This document shows, piece by piece, positions 7,812 to 16,485 of a stretch of DNA of 44,630 nt. How positions within the stretch are numbered: position 1 is the stretch's first letter; every line of letters begins with the position of its first letter. The notes beneath the pieces are model-generated. The model did no database searches, was not told the origin of the DNA, and saw nothing but the letters and a program-made list of their open reading frames with translations. A program made the position numbers and the translations under genes. Source of the DNA: Cyanobacteria bacterium HKST-UBA04 (GTDB lineage: Bacteria > Cyanobacteriota > Vampirovibrionia > Vampirovibrionales > JAGQHJ01); assembly GCA_020431915.1 (NCBI GenBank), contig JAGQHJ010000013.1, forward strand, positions 1-44,630. Direction: 5' to 3'.

Positions 7812-9041
7812 TTAACGGCCAAACCAGTTAAACGGATTGAAATACGTTGGCATCCGGTTAAAGAAGCTGCCGAAGGAGGGCATGCCGCCACCAAAGAAGG
7901 GGAACCCAAAGGGTGACTGCTGTTGCGGATACTGCGTCGGCGGATACTGGGTAGGGAATTGCGGCGGATACTGCGTCGGTGGATACTGGGTCGGCGGATA
8001 CTGCTGCTGATTGAATACCAGCGACACAATATTGGCCAACTGACCGTAGAGATCCGAGATACGGTTGGTCAAGGTTGTAATCAAGTCACGCTGTTCGTCA
8101 ACCTGAGACTGCAGGGCCTCAACCGTGGGAGCCGGCGTGGGGGTCGGGGTTCCCGGCGTCGGTGTTGGTGTGGGCGTAGGGGTCGGGGTTGCCGCATTAA
8201 ACACCTCGGCATACTTGTCGGGATCATCCTCGTTGTCGGCCAACAGTTCCTTGAGCTGGCTGATTTGATCCAGGGTAACAGCCTTGCCCTTAACATCGGG
8301 GTTATCGACAATCTGGCCAAATTCGCCGCTTTTGAGCTTACCGTCGTCATCGTCGAGCATGGCCACGTTCATCAACTCGTTCATCGACACGCCGGCTGCA
8401 CCGTCAATGCCTGTAACCAGGGTAAAGTCGTCGCCGCCAAAGGCTGCCCGAACCAGAATGTTGCTGAAGCCGGAGGGATCGCCTTCCAGTTTCATTTCCT
8501 CGGCAATGTCGAGCAACTGCGATTGGGTCAGTTGCGTATCGAGGTCAACACCGGCATACCCTGCACCCAGGGCAGTTACGGCATCGTTAAACCGATCCTT
8601 GAAGACCTCGAAATCGGTCTCCTGGTAGTTGGTGCCAAACAGGTCTTCGGCAATACCGGTCGTGTAGGTTTTCAGGTCGGCAACCGCACTCAGGCCGGCC
8701 AAACGGAAGTCGAAGTTGGAAATATCGCCAGCCTGGCCATCCTTGTTAGACAACGCCATAATCACTTCATCGGCAGTTACCTTGCCGTCGCCGTCGTCGT
8801 CCAAATCGCCATGGTTCTTGTGGACAAAAGCCAGCAGTTCCACGTCGGAACCCAAATCATCGGCGTCGGGGTTGGCTTTTTTATAACGGGCCACAAAGGT
8901 GTCAACCATACGGCCCAAATCTTCTTTGGACAGGGCAGGATCAACCGGGTTACCGTTTGCATCTTGCGACGGGCCATTAAAATCGGTAGCCCACTGGTTA
9001 AACTTATCGGCAAAATCGCTGTTACTGATCCGAAAACTCAT
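7812..9041 (-). CDS. EF-hand protein with Pro-Thr linker, coiled coil and QYPPTQ-repeat tail
   Basis: A 409-residue protein of unrecognised family. Residues 81-92 form a canonical EF-hand loop (D, D, D, G at 1, 3, 5, 6 and E at 12), predicting calcium binding. A second acidic loop at 229-240 lacks Asp at position 1. An acidic N-terminal domain (1-283) is followed by a Pro-Thr linker (285-306), a short predicted coiled coil (about 307-342), QYPPTQ repeats (346-371) and a Phe/Gly/Pro-rich end. No signal peptide or membrane segment is visible, so any export would need another route. The start is supported by AAGGA eight bases before ATG. It is monocistronic, with a strong terminator behind it. 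The architecture suggests a calcium-responsive adhesin or structural protein that oligomerises through the coiled coil; this is inference. Confidence 0.85.
   Translation of the reverse strand: MSFRISNSDFADKFNQWATDFNGPSQDANGNPVDPALSKEDLGRMVDTFVARYKKANPDADDLGSDVELLAFVHKNHGDLDDDGDGKVTADEVIMALSNKDGQAGDISNFDFRLAGLSAVADLKTYTTGIAEDLFGTNYQETDFEVFKDRFNDAVTALGAGYAGVDLDTQLTQSQLLDIAEEMKLEGDPSGFSNILVRAAFGGDDFTLVTGIDGAAGVSMNELMNVAMLDDDDGKLKSGEFGQIVDNPDVKGKAVTLDQISQLKELLADNEDDPDKYAEVFNAATPTPTPTPTPTPGTPTPTPAPTVEALQSQVDEQRDLITTLTNRISDLYGQLANIVSLVFNQQQYPPTQYPPTQYPPQFPTQYPPTQYPQQQSPFGFPFFGGGMPSFGSFFNRMPTYFNPFNWFGR
7926..8010. repeat. 15-bp-type tandem repeats encoding QYPPTQ
   Basis: The block GGATACTG(C/G)GT followed by CGGC or CGGT recurs about five times with slight variation inside the EF-hand gene. 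It encodes tyrosine-proline-proline-threonine-glutamine repeats on the minus strand. Copy number could vary between strains by slippage without breaking the frame. Confidence 0.8.
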
Positions 9042-9372
9042 AACGATGTTCCTTGTTCGGCTTGTCTTCCTGCATTCCTGTCCTTGGCTGGCGTCTGTTC
9101 ATCACCTTCCCTTGGGTTTAAAGTTGAGGAGGGGACTCGTGGTGGATTCGAAAGGGTCGGGTTCTCGATAAGGGGCTGTGAAAACGCCATGCGCTGGGAC
9201 CTAAATAGAGGTCTTCTCATACTTGTCTATCGTCTGAGGGGCTCTGAGACTTAAACACAGAGGCGGATGCCTTCATAATTGTTTACATGTTGTTTACACC
9301 AAAAAACAGTCAAAAAAGCGGCCTGGCCGGTATTTTGACCGCTATTCATCGTGCCTGTCGTGTGTTTGCAGT
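9042..9372. other. Divergent intergenic region with direct-repeat operator
   Basis: A 331-bp gap between the EF-hand gene and the Ski2-like helicase gene, which are transcribed away from each other. It contains the paired TTGTTTACA direct repeat (9279-9298) and a small imperfect hairpin at 9232-9250. No clear -35/-10 pair with normal spacing was found for either gene. Confidence 0.55.
9279..9298. promoter_or_regulatory. Direct repeat TTGTTTACA x2, 11-bp period
   Basis: Two exact nine-base copies at 9279-9287 and 9290-9298, offset by 11 bp, about one helical turn. They lie 75 bp before the helicase start. This is the geometry of a site for a protein binding two half-sites on one DNA face. It is not a DnaA box: three positions differ from TTATCCACA. 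Confidence 0.5.
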
Positions 9373-11880
9373 ATGATAGCCCCACCAAAGACCTTAGATA
9401 TGCGTTTTTCGACCATGCAAGACACCACCAGCCAAAAACCTCTCTCTGACAACGTTAGGGCTTTTACAAACACCCTAACCTTTGCCCCGGATGACTTTCA
9501 GCTTGAAGCCATGGAAGACATCAACAGTGGCTCAAGCGTGGTGGTTTGCTCGCCTACAGGCAGCGGAAAGACACTGGTAGCGGAATTTGCGGCCCATGAG
9601 GCCCTTAGACGGGGCTGCAAGCTGTTTTACACCACCCCACTTAAGGCATTAAGCAACCAAAAGCTGGCCGATTTTCAGAACACTTACGGGCTGGAGCGGG
9701 TGGGCCTGCTGACCGGCGACATTTCCATTAACCGCGAGGCCCAGCTGGTGGTGATGACCACCGAGGTTTTCCGAAACATGCTCTACGGCCTGCAGGAAGA
9801 CGCCCACCTGCTTGACAACGTCGGCTACGTCATTCTGGATGAATGCCACTTTATGAACGATGCCGAGCGCGGCACCGTATGGGAGGAAACCATCATCTAC
9901 TGCCCGGAAAGCATCCAGATGGTGGCCCTAAGCGCCACGGTGGACAACGCCCTGGAGCTGACCAACTGGATCAACGAGGTGCATCACAACACCACCCTGG
10001 TCTCTACAAATTTCAGGCCCGTACCCCTGCGCCATTTCTACTTTAACCAAAAAACCCTGGCGCCCCTTTTCAGGCCCGGCTCAACCGAGCTGAACGACAA
10101 ACTCAGACGATCATCGGCTCTGCCCCAGAAAAGGGACCGGCACGCCAAGAAGAAACGGGACGAGACGACGAACAAGCTGATCCTTGAACTGCACCAGAAG
10201 GACATGCTGCCGGCCATCGTGTTTATTTTTAGCCGAAAAGGCTGTGACAAAAAGCTGTTTGACACGGTCATGCTCAACCTCACCACCAACGAGGAGCGCA
10301 AGGCCATCCGGGGCATTATTAACGACTATGTGGAGCGCTACCCCTACCTGGCAACGAGCCGTTACCTGAAGTACCTGGAGAACGGGTTTGCCTCGCACCA
10401 TGCCGGGCTGCTGCCTGCCGTAAAAAACCTGGTGGAAGACCTGTTCAAGACCGGCCTGATAAAAGTGGTGTTTGCCACGGAAACCCTGGCCGCCGGCATC
10501 AACATGCCCGCCCGCACCACCGTGATTAGCGCCCTGAGCAAGCGCACCAACGACGGGCACCGCATGCTCAGCCCCAGCGAGTTTTTGCAAATGTCGGGGC
10601 GGGCCGGCCGACGGGGCATGGACGAGGTGGGCTACGTGGTCACCGTGGCCTCGCCCTGGGAAGGCGCCGTGGAAGCGGCTGGTTTGGCCAGCAGCCCGCC
10701 TGACCCGTTGGTTAGCCAGTTTACCCCCACCTACGGCATGGTACTGAACCTGCTGCAGCGCTACACCCTGGCCGAAGCCGAGTTCCTTATTTCCAAAAGC
10801 TTCAGTGCCTACCTGTCTGAAAATGCCGCCAGCAATCCGGCCAAGGCCGCCTTACTCGATTACGAGCAAAAGCTGGATAACATCGACACCTTTACCTGCC
10901 CGGCCGACCTGTCGGATGACGCCTTTATCGATTACCTGCAAAGCAAGGCCATCCTGCGCCAGCTCAACAAGGACTTGAAAACCTACCACAAGGTCATGCG
11001 GCAGCACGGCAAGGACCCGGACATCCAGGCGGCCGTCAGCGACCTAGAAGGCAAAAAAACCGCCCTGAACGGGGTCATCCATGCCTCGCCATGCTACGAT
11101 TGCGAGCTGTACAAAAAACACCGCCTGCTGATCGAACGCGAGGAAAAGTACACCAAAAAAATCAAGCAGCTGACCCGCGCCGTGGAGCGCGAACGCAATA
11201 CCGTCTGGCGTTCGTTTATGAGCCACTACGATTTGCTGCGCACCATCGAGTACCTGGATGCCGACAACCGCCCCACTTATGCCGGTCGCCTAACGGCCGA
11301 GGTACGGGCCGAAAACGAGGTCTACGTGGCCGAGCTGATTCTGGAAGGCTGCCTGGACAACCTTACGCCCCCCGAACTGGCCGGCCTGGTATGCGCCATT
11401 ACCAACGACTCGAACAAGCTGCATCAATACTCGGACTTGCCGGTTTCATCAGCTGTGCGGCAGCGCTTTAAAACCGTTCGCCATATTGCCGGCCGGATTG
11501 ACAAGCTGCAGCGACAGTTCGGTATCGAAAAGGACGTCCGTCTCAACCCGATCGCTTCCGGGCTGCTGCAGGCATGGGCCGATGGCATGGGCTGGGACGA
11601 CTTAATTGATGCCACCACCATCGACCAGGGCGACCTGGTTCGTATTATTCGCCGCACGGCCGACTTGCTGCGCCAGTTAAGCCGCAACCCACTGGTTAAG
11701 CAGGAATTGTCCACCTGTGCCGGACAGGCCCTGGATCAGCTGTACCGCGATCCTATTACCGACGACAACGAGGCACTTAAGCAACTGCTGGGTGAAAACG
11801 CTGACAAGCTGCTCGACCATGAAGCCCCGCCGCCGGTATCGGCTAAAGACGATACCCCATCGGCGGAGGACCCGTCTTAA
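9373..11880 (+). CDS. Ski2-like DExH-box RNA helicase
   Basis: An 835-residue superfamily 2 helicase. Walker A is PTGSGKT at residues 61-67, the DExH box is ILDECHFMND near 156, SATV marks motif III, and QMSGRAGRRGMD near 406-416 is the signature of the Ski2/Mtr4 family. The C-terminal third (about 450-810) is the helical region typical of cyanobacterial and plastid members. The family unwinds structured RNA and partners RNA processing or decay. The start is uncertain: ATG at 9373 has no clear ribosome binding site, and ATG codons at 9400 and 9415 are alternatives that keep all motifs. The final 38 bases overlap the convergent gene at 11843. A tail rich in Pro, Ala and Asp is probably disordered. 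Confidence 0.92.
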   Translation: MIAPPKTLDMRFSTMQDTTSQKPLSDNVRAFTNTLTFAPDDFQLEAMEDINSGSSVVVCSPTGSGKTLVAEFAAHEALRRGCKLFYTTPLKALSNQKLADFQNTYGLERVGLLTGDISINREAQLVVMTTEVFRNMLYGLQEDAHLLDNVGYVILDECHFMNDAERGTVWEETIIYCPESIQMVALSATVDNALELTNWINEVHHNTTLVSTNFRPVPLRHFYFNQKTLAPLFRPGSTELNDKLRRSSALPQKRDRHAKKKRDETTNKLILELHQKDMLPAIVFIFSRKGCDKKLFDTVMLNLTTNEERKAIRGIINDYVERYPYLATSRYLKYLENGFASHHAGLLPAVKNLVEDLFKTGLIKVVFATETLAAGINMPARTTVISALSKRTNDGHRMLSPSEFLQMSGRAGRRGMDEVGYVVTVASPWEGAVEAAGLASSPPDPLVSQFTPTYGMVLNLLQRYTLAEAEFLISKSFSAYLSENAASNPAKAALLDYEQKLDNIDTFTCPADLSDDAFIDYLQSKAILRQLNKDLKTYHKVMRQHGKDPDIQAAVSDLEGKKTALNGVIHASPCYDCELYKKHRLLIEREEKYTKKIKQLTRAVERERNTVWRSFMSHYDLLRTIEYLDADNRPTYAGRLTAEVRAENEVYVAELILEGCLDNLTPPELAGLVCAITNDSNKLHQYSDLPVSSAVRQRFKTVRHIAGRIDKLQRQFGIEKDVRLNPIASGLLQAWADGMGWDDLIDATTIDQGDLVRIIRRTADLLRQLSRNPLVKQELSTCAGQALDQLYRDPITDDNEALKQLLGENADKLLDHEAPPPVSAKDDTPSAEDPS

Positions 11881-12826
11881 ACGGTGTTGTCGGCCTGTCT
11901 TTATGTCCGTACGTCAGGTCTGCTTCGGCACAATTCAGGCTGATGGGACAAAACGTGGACAGCATCACCCGGGCGGCCTGGTATTCGCGATCCTGATTGG
12001 CCGGATAGTAGCGAAGCCGTAAGCGCATTACGTTCAGGGGCGCTATCTCGCCATGGGGCCGAAACCATGCCGCAATGGGCTTCTGGTAACGCCGCTCCAC
12101 GATAAACTCGTGCTGACCGTACTCGGGCTTGTAGCCCATATAAACCAGTTGGCCTTTCAACAGTGTCTCAAACACCATATGGGCCAGTTCGCTGGTGGAG
12201 CGCAACCGCTGTAGCCTGACACGGCGACGCTTGGTATTAAGCTGGGCAAAGTGGCTAAACCCTTGCTCGTTGGCCGCTTGCACCAGGGCACCCTCATCGT
12301 CGGTAACAAACGCATGGGGGTTCAGGTAGCGGTTCAGGGCATACACCGCACCATCACCCCGGCTCTCCAGCTGATCATCATCGTCCAAGGACACATGGTA
12401 ATGGCCGGCAGGCATCATCAGCTTGACCATGGTCCGGCCGGTCATCGATTCCGGGCTGATCTGCCTGAGGGCATCGATTAGGCCGGGGACATCCTGGTAG
12501 TGGAAAATGGCCACATAGGGATGCAGGCCTTGGAATATCCCCGCGTCACCAAAGCGATCAATGGCCCAGACCCGTGGGGCCACTTCGGTTTCATAGCGAT
12601 CCCTGACCCGATCAAAAAAATCGGCCAAGGCCCGTTCCTTTTCAACCCGGTGCCGGTGGTTCATGCCAAACCCCAGCGGCAGCATGGGTAAACGCGATTG
12701 GCTGGGCTGGCGCGATGGACGCAACCCCGCCTGGGCCGCCTGGGCCGCCTGGGCTGCCAAAACCGTTGGCCCAGGCCACCAAACCGGTTTTAACGCAATC
12801 GCAGGTATCGAAAACACGCCAGTCAC
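11843..12826 (-). CDS. Hypothetical protein, unrecognised family
   Basis: Up to 327 residues, with no family recognised. The body (about 55-310) has normal globular composition, with many Arg/Tyr/His residues (NHRHRVEKERALADFFDRVRD; FRPHGEIAPLNVMRLRLRYY). A DDDD-containing segment sits near residue 150. The N-terminal 50 residues are low-complexity: an AAQ triplet repeat encoded by a 9-base tandem repeat at 12729-12755. The annotated GTG at 12826 touches its GGAG. GTG at 12817 (GGAG eight bases upstream) or ATG at 12685 or 12664 are plausible true starts. The gene's 3' end overlaps the helicase gene by 38 bp, tail to tail. Its 5' end sits inside an 11-bp-phased repeat array (12820-12863). Codon use matches the neighbours, so it is likely real. 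Confidence 0.75.
   Translation of the reverse strand: MTGVFSIPAIALKPVWWPGPTVLAAQAAQAAQAGLRPSRQPSQSRLPMLPLGFGMNHRHRVEKERALADFFDRVRDRYETEVAPRVWAIDRFGDAGIFQGLHPYVAIFHYQDVPGLIDALRQISPESMTGRTMVKLMMPAGHYHVSLDDDDQLESRGDGAVYALNRYLNPHAFVTDDEGALVQAANEQGFSHFAQLNTKRRRVRLQRLRSTSELAHMVFETLLKGQLVYMGYKPEYGQHEFIVERRYQKPIAAWFRPHGEIAPLNVMRLRLRYYPANQDREYQAARVMLSTFCPISLNCAEADLTYGHKDRPTTPFKTGPPPMGYRL
12729..12755. repeat. 9-bp tandem repeat (GCCTGGGCC)x3
   Basis: Three adjacent units (12729-12737, 12738-12746, 12747-12755, the last ending in T) encode the Ala-Ala-Gln triplets near the N-terminus of the hypothetical protein. In-frame expansion or contraction would change only linker length. Confidence 0.8.
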
Positions 12827-12863
12827 TCCACAGTCACGCTAGAGTCATGCCACAGTCATTGGG
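12820..12863. repeat. Phased 11-bp AGTCA repeat array
   Basis: The core AGTCA occurs at 12821, 12832, 12843 and 12854, exactly 11 bp apart, with a fifth degenerate copy (GGTCA) at 12863. The 11-mers are CAGTCACTCCA, CAGTCACGCTA, GAGTCATGCCA and CAGTCATTGGG. It overlaps the 5' end of the hypothetical gene on the minus strand. Helical phasing suggests a multimeric regulator site. Confidence 0.6.
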
Positions 12864-12946
12864 GTCACGCCCTCAAAAAGGCCCCATCGGGTCAAGCCGG
12901 TATTAATGGTGTTGGTTTTACTGAAACGAAAGCCTCAAGGCCATCC

Positions 12947-13582
12947 CTATTCGGCCGGCAACAGCGTGGTGGCATCCACCAGGTTATAGCCACGCTGGCA
13001 TTCACCACAAGCCACATGGCCGCTCACTTCAACCTTGCCCAACCGCTCGCCGCACAAGCACATCCAACCATGCTGGCGGGCCGGGTTGCCGTAAACCAGG
13101 GCAAAGTCGGGTACGTCCTTGGTTACCACCGCACCTGCCCCAATAAAGGCATAGCGCCCGATGGTTGTCCCGCAAACCACCGTGGCGTTGGCCCCGATGG
13201 AAGCGCCCCGCTTGACCAGGGTATTGAGAAAGGCGTCCTGGGTGTTGCGCGGAATTTCGGACCGGGGGTTGAAGACATTGGTAAACACCATCGACGGCCC
13301 ACAGAACACGTAGTCTTCCAGGGTTACGCCCGTGTAGACGGAAACGTTGTTCTGGATTTTGACATGGTTGCCAATGGTCACATCGGGGCTAATCACCACG
13401 TTTTGGCCAATACGGCACTGCTCGCCGATGGTGGACTGTTTCATGACATGGGAGAAATGCCAGATTTGCGTACCGGCGCCAATGGTGCACGGCTCGTCCA
13501 CATAGGACGATTCGTGAATTTTAGCGTCCGGGTGTATTCCACTGGTTTGGGCGGTGGCTTCGGTTACGGCAGCAGGGGTCAT
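12947..13582 (-). CDS. wbpD: WbpD-like UDP-sugar N-acetyltransferase (left-handed beta helix)
   Basis: A 211-residue hexapeptide-repeat acyltransferase. Residues about 15-165 carry the I/V-x-x-x-x repeats of a left-handed beta helix. The segment [23 protein letters not shown] followed by [21 protein letters not shown] is characteristic of WbpD/WlbB. These enzymes use acetyl-CoA to acetylate the 3-amino group of UDP-GlcNAc3NA, giving UDP-GlcNAc3NAcA. The C-terminal 45 residues add four cysteines (MCLCGE and VACGEC), a probable zinc ribbon. AAGGA 12 bases upstream supports the start. It is the last gene of a run with wbpB- and wbpA-like genes and completes the pathway begun there. Confidence 0.88.
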   Translation of the reverse strand: MTPAAVTEATAQTSGIHPDAKIHESSYVDEPCTIGAGTQIWHFSHVMKQSTIGEQCRIGQNVVISPDVTIGNHVKIQNNVSVYTGVTLEDYVFCGPSMVFTNVFNPRSEIPRNTQDAFLNTLVKRGASIGANATVVCGTTIGRYAFIGAGAVVTKDVPDFALVYGNPARQHGWMCLCGERLGKVEVSGHVACGECQRGYNLVDATTLLPAE

Positions 13583-13678
13583 CGGTTAAAGCATCCTTTT
13601 TTGGGTTGTTTTTATTTGGGGAAAGTGGCGTCAAACCGGTGCAGATACCGAGATGAAGCCCTTTTTAAAACTAAACGA

Positions 13679-14764
13679 CTAGGAAAACGGCACCGACGTC
13701 GGTTGAAGCCGGGGCGTATTGGTCACGGTCATCGTCTTGCCAATCACGGCGTCCTCATCGGCCAATTGCTGGCCGTGTACGTTAAGCTGACGCTGAACGG
13801 TATCGAGCACATCGACCACCAACACCCCGTTGGCCCCGTCATTGAGCAAGGGTCGGCCGGTTTCAATGGCGGCAATAAACGCCTTGGCTTCGGCCGTCAA
13901 CGGCTGGTCGGGCACGGCATAATCAACAGAGGTCACCTCCCCGCGATCAACGGAGTCCACCCAGTCCTTGACCTGCACCATGTCGTAAGGCACCACCCGA
14001 AGCTTGCGCTCCTGCGGCTGGGCATCATCGAACACGGCCATGGCCTTCGTCCCGATGACCACGGTTTCATGCTTCTTGTACGGCGCCAGCCAACTGACAT
14101 GCACCGAAGCCCGCTTACCCGAGGGCGTGGACATACTTGCTATGACGGTATCCTCCAACCGGTCGCGTCCCAGCAGCGACTCGGCATGCACGGCATCCAC
14201 CCGAAGGGGTTCGCCAAGCAGTAGGCTGATAATGGAAATGTCGTGCGGCGCCAGACTCCACCATACGTTTTCCTCGTTGCGAATTTTGCCCAGGTTGACA
14301 CGCGTGCAGGCCACCGACAGAATGTCGCCCAGCTCGCCGCTGTCCACCAGTGACTTGAGCTTAAGCAGGCCGGCATGGTGCATCAGCACATGGCCGACGG
14401 CCAGCACCCGATTGCGCTCTTCGGCCAGACTGACCAGTTGCATGGCATCCTTCGGGTTGAGGGTCAGGGGTTTTTCCACCAGCACATGCTTGTTGGCCAG
14501 CAGGCAATGCCGAGCCACTTGATAGTGGGTGGGAACAGGCGTGGCAATCACCACCCCGCTAATGCGATGCTCGGCCAGGGCAGGCTCCAGACGGTTGTAG
14601 AGCTCGACGCCAGGGAACTGCTTTTTGACCGACTCGTACACCGGCTGGCCAGGCACCAGGCTCAGGTCGCAAATGCCGCCCAAAGCACCCAATTGTTCGA
14701 GTGTCTTGGCCCAGTTACGGCCCCAGTACCCAATACCAACCAGTAAAAGCTTGGCCGTCGTCAT
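13679..14764 (-). CDS. wbpB: WbpB-like NAD-dependent sugar 3-dehydrogenase (Gfo/Idh/MocA)
   Basis: A 361-residue Gfo/Idh/MocA oxidoreductase. The N-terminal Rossmann fold starts LLVGIGYWGRNWAKTLEQLG. VLVEKPLTL is the family EKP motif, and GHVLMHHAGLLKLKSLVDSGELGDI resembles WbpB/WlbA. It would oxidise the 3-OH of UDP-GlcNAc uronic acid with NAD, giving the 3-keto sugar for the aminotransferase. Its ATG overlaps the wbpA-like stop codon (ATGA, 14761-14764), so translation is coupled. Sequence and position both fit the pathway. A general inositol or glucose dehydrogenase is unlikely in this context. Confidence 0.88.
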   Translation of the reverse strand: MTTAKLLLVGIGYWGRNWAKTLEQLGALGGICDLSLVPGQPVYESVKKQFPGVELYNRLEPALAEHRISGVVIATPVPTHYQVARHCLLANKHVLVEKPLTLNPKDAMQLVSLAEERNRVLAVGHVLMHHAGLLKLKSLVDSGELGDILSVACTRVNLGKIRNEENVWWSLAPHDISIISLLLGEPLRVDAVHAESLLGRDRLEDTVIASMSTPSGKRASVHVSWLAPYKKHETVVIGTKAMAVFDDAQPQERKLRVVPYDMVQVKDWVDSVDRGEVTSVDYAVPDQPLTAEAKAFIAAIETGRPLLNDGANGVLVVDVLDTVQRQLNVHGQQLADEDAVIGKTMTVTNTPRLQPTSVPFS

Positions 14765-16137
14765 AGCAGAACGATTTTCTCCCGGTTATCAAACACGTTA
14801 CGGCAAGCGTTTCGGGTATCAACGACCACAGCACTTTTCTCAACAATGTCGTGCATCACGAACTCGCTGTGATCGGTAATAATCACCACACAATCGGCCT
14901 GCTCCAGCTCGCCTTTCAGCGGCAAGGACTGGTGACGGCCGCCGTCGTGATCAATCACCTCGTCGACATAGGGATCGTGGTACACCACGTCCACCCCGTC
15001 ACGCTTGAGGATGGTAAAAATATCGATACCGGGCGAATGGCGCCAATCCGAAAGATCGCGTTTATAGGCCATCCCCAGCAGCAGCACGCGGCTGCCTTTA
15101 AGCGGCTTGCCTTGTTGGCTCAGGGCCCGCATAACCTTCTCGCGCACAAAGTTGGGCATACCCGAATTGATTTCGCCCGCCAGCTCGATGAAGCGGGTAT
15201 GAAAGTTGTATTCGCGGGCTTTCCAGGTCAGGTAGAAGGGGTCAATGGGAATACAGTGCCCGCCCACACCGGGGCCGGGATAAAAGCTGAGGATACCAAA
15301 GGGCTTGGTACCGGCCGCTTCGCACACTTCCCACACGTTCAGGCCCATCTTGTCGCACAGCAGGGCCAGCTCGTTGACCAGGGCAATGTTGACGGCCCGG
15401 AAGGTGTTCTCGAACACCTTGACCATCTCGGCACAGCTTGGTGACGACACGTCAACGATATCCAGAATGCTGGTCTGGTAGAAGGCTTTGCTGACTTCCA
15501 TGCAGGCCGGGGTAACCCCACCCACGATTTTGTTGGTATTGTGCGTCGTGTAGCGGGCATTGCCGGGGTCGACCCGTTCGGGCGAAAACGCCAAAAAGAA
15601 GTCCTCGCCAACGGCCAGACCACCCTTGGTAAGCATCGGCAAAATCACTTCCTGGGTGGTTCCGGGGTAGGTGGTACTTTCAAGGGTTACCAACTGGCCC
15701 GGCCGCAGGTGCTTGGCAATGTGCTCGGCAGAGTACTGGATATAGGAGATATCGGGATCCAGGTTCTTGGTCAGGGGGGTGGGCACACAAATAATAATGA
15801 TGTCCATGTCGTCGAGGACGGTAAAGTCGGTAACCGCCGTAATCTGGGCCTGATCGGTAAAGGCACGCAGCTCCTCGGACGTCACGTCGTTAATGTAGCT
15901 CTCACCCTGGTTAATCAGGTTGACCCGATCCGGGTTGACGTCAATACCGGTGACACTAAAGCCCACCTTGGCCACACACACCGACAACGGCAGCCCCACA
16001 TAGCCCATACCAATAACAGCCACCTTGGCCGTACGGTTGTTAATTTTTTCAAGCAGCGCCTGCTTATGCACCGAAGGCGACGCCGGGGAGCCGGTGGCCT
16101 TGGTGGTTGAAACGGGTTTGGTCAGTGACGACGCCAT
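14761..16137 (-). CDS. wbpA: WbpA-like UDP-N-acetylglucosamine 6-dehydrogenase
   Basis: A 458-residue nucleotide-sugar dehydrogenase. The NAD-binding motif GMGYVG is at residues 43-48, after a 35-residue Ser/Thr/Lys extension. FSPERVDPG and GPGVGGHCIPIDPFYL carry the catalytic cysteine near residue 293, and the C-terminal UDP-binding domain follows. WbpA enzymes oxidise C6 of UDP-GlcNAc to the uronic acid in two NAD-dependent steps. The WbpB- and WbpD-like partners immediately downstream favour UDP-GlcNAc over UDP-glucose or UDP-ManNAc as substrate. AGGA lies 11 bases before ATG. A -35/-10 pair at 16315-16343 probably drives this gene separately from the wbpE-like gene. Confidence 0.9.
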   Translation of the reverse strand: MASSLTKPVSTTKATGSPASPSVHKQALLEKINNRTAKVAVIGMGYVGLPLSVCVAKVGFSVTGIDVNPDRVNLINQGESYINDVTSEELRAFTDQAQITAVTDFTVLDDMDIIIICVPTPLTKNLDPDISYIQYSAEHIAKHLRPGQLVTLESTTYPGTTQEVILPMLTKGGLAVGEDFFLAFSPERVDPGNARYTTHNTNKIVGGVTPACMEVSKAFYQTSILDIVDVSSPSCAEMVKVFENTFRAVNIALVNELALLCDKMGLNVWEVCEAAGTKPFGILSFYPGPGVGGHCIPIDPFYLTWKAREYNFHTRFIELAGEINSGMPNFVREKVMRALSQQGKPLKGSRVLLLGMAYKRDLSDWRHSPGIDIFTILKRDGVDVVYHDPYVDEVIDHDGGRHQSLPLKGELEQADCVVIITDHSEFVMHDIVEKSAVVVDTRNACRNVFDNREKIVLL

Positions 16138-16314
16138 AAAAGCTTATATCCTGTATTGGGTAACGGCTAACAACTCCGTGTAAAGTGGGAAAAGTGGCGA
16201 AAGTAGCAAAAGCTTTGGCCTAGCCCTGCATGAGCCAGTGGTACAGCGCGACAAACACCCTGTTAAACCAACAATACGGCCTCAATACTTTTTGAAGTAA
16301 CACGGATTGACAGG

Positions 16315-16343
16315 GGTATAGACTAACACGAACGACGACGCAA
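16315..16343 (-). promoter_or_regulatory. Sigma-70-type promoter for wbpA-wbpB-wbpD
   Basis: On the minus strand TTGCGT (16338-16343) and TATACC (16315-16320) are separated by exactly 17 bases. They match the -35 and -10 consensus at four and five of six positions respectively. The start point would be near 16308, giving a leader of about 170 nt. Confidence 0.5.
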
Positions 16344-16456
16344 GTCAGTTTGCCCGTCTCGTGCCTTTTCACATTTCTTAAACCCGGCGGCCTAACCGCT
16401 TCATTATTGATATTCAGCGTGTTTATTAGAGGATACATCACGACGCCCCATTGGCG

Positions 16457-16485
16457 CCCCCCCCCCGCGAGCGATTACCCCCCCC
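16457..16485. repeat. C10 and C8 homopolymer tracts before a start codon
   Basis: Ten consecutive C lie at 16457-16466 and eight at 16478-16485, the second abutting the ATG at 16486. Such tracts are prone to slipped-strand length change. They are by far the longest homopolymers noticed in the window. Confidence 0.9.

Larger units (their letters stand above)
16138..16485. other. 348-bp spacer with minus-strand promoter and C tracts
   Basis: This gap holds the probable promoter of the wbpA-like gene (16315-16343), a purine-rich AGAGGA at 16428-16433, and C10 and C8 homopolymers at its right edge. No protein-coding region is convincing: the open frames here are random in composition. Confidence 0.55.

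Noticed and set aside
7923-9254. A 443-codon open frame on the plus strand opposite the EF-hand gene
   Set aside because: It mirrors the real gene's codons. The composition is repetitive, with no family motif, while the minus strand has an EF-hand, a ribosome site and a terminator.
9279-9298. DnaA boxes or a replication origin
   Set aside because: TTGTTTACA differs from TTATCCACA at three positions. Only two copies are present and there are no dnaA or dnaN genes nearby.
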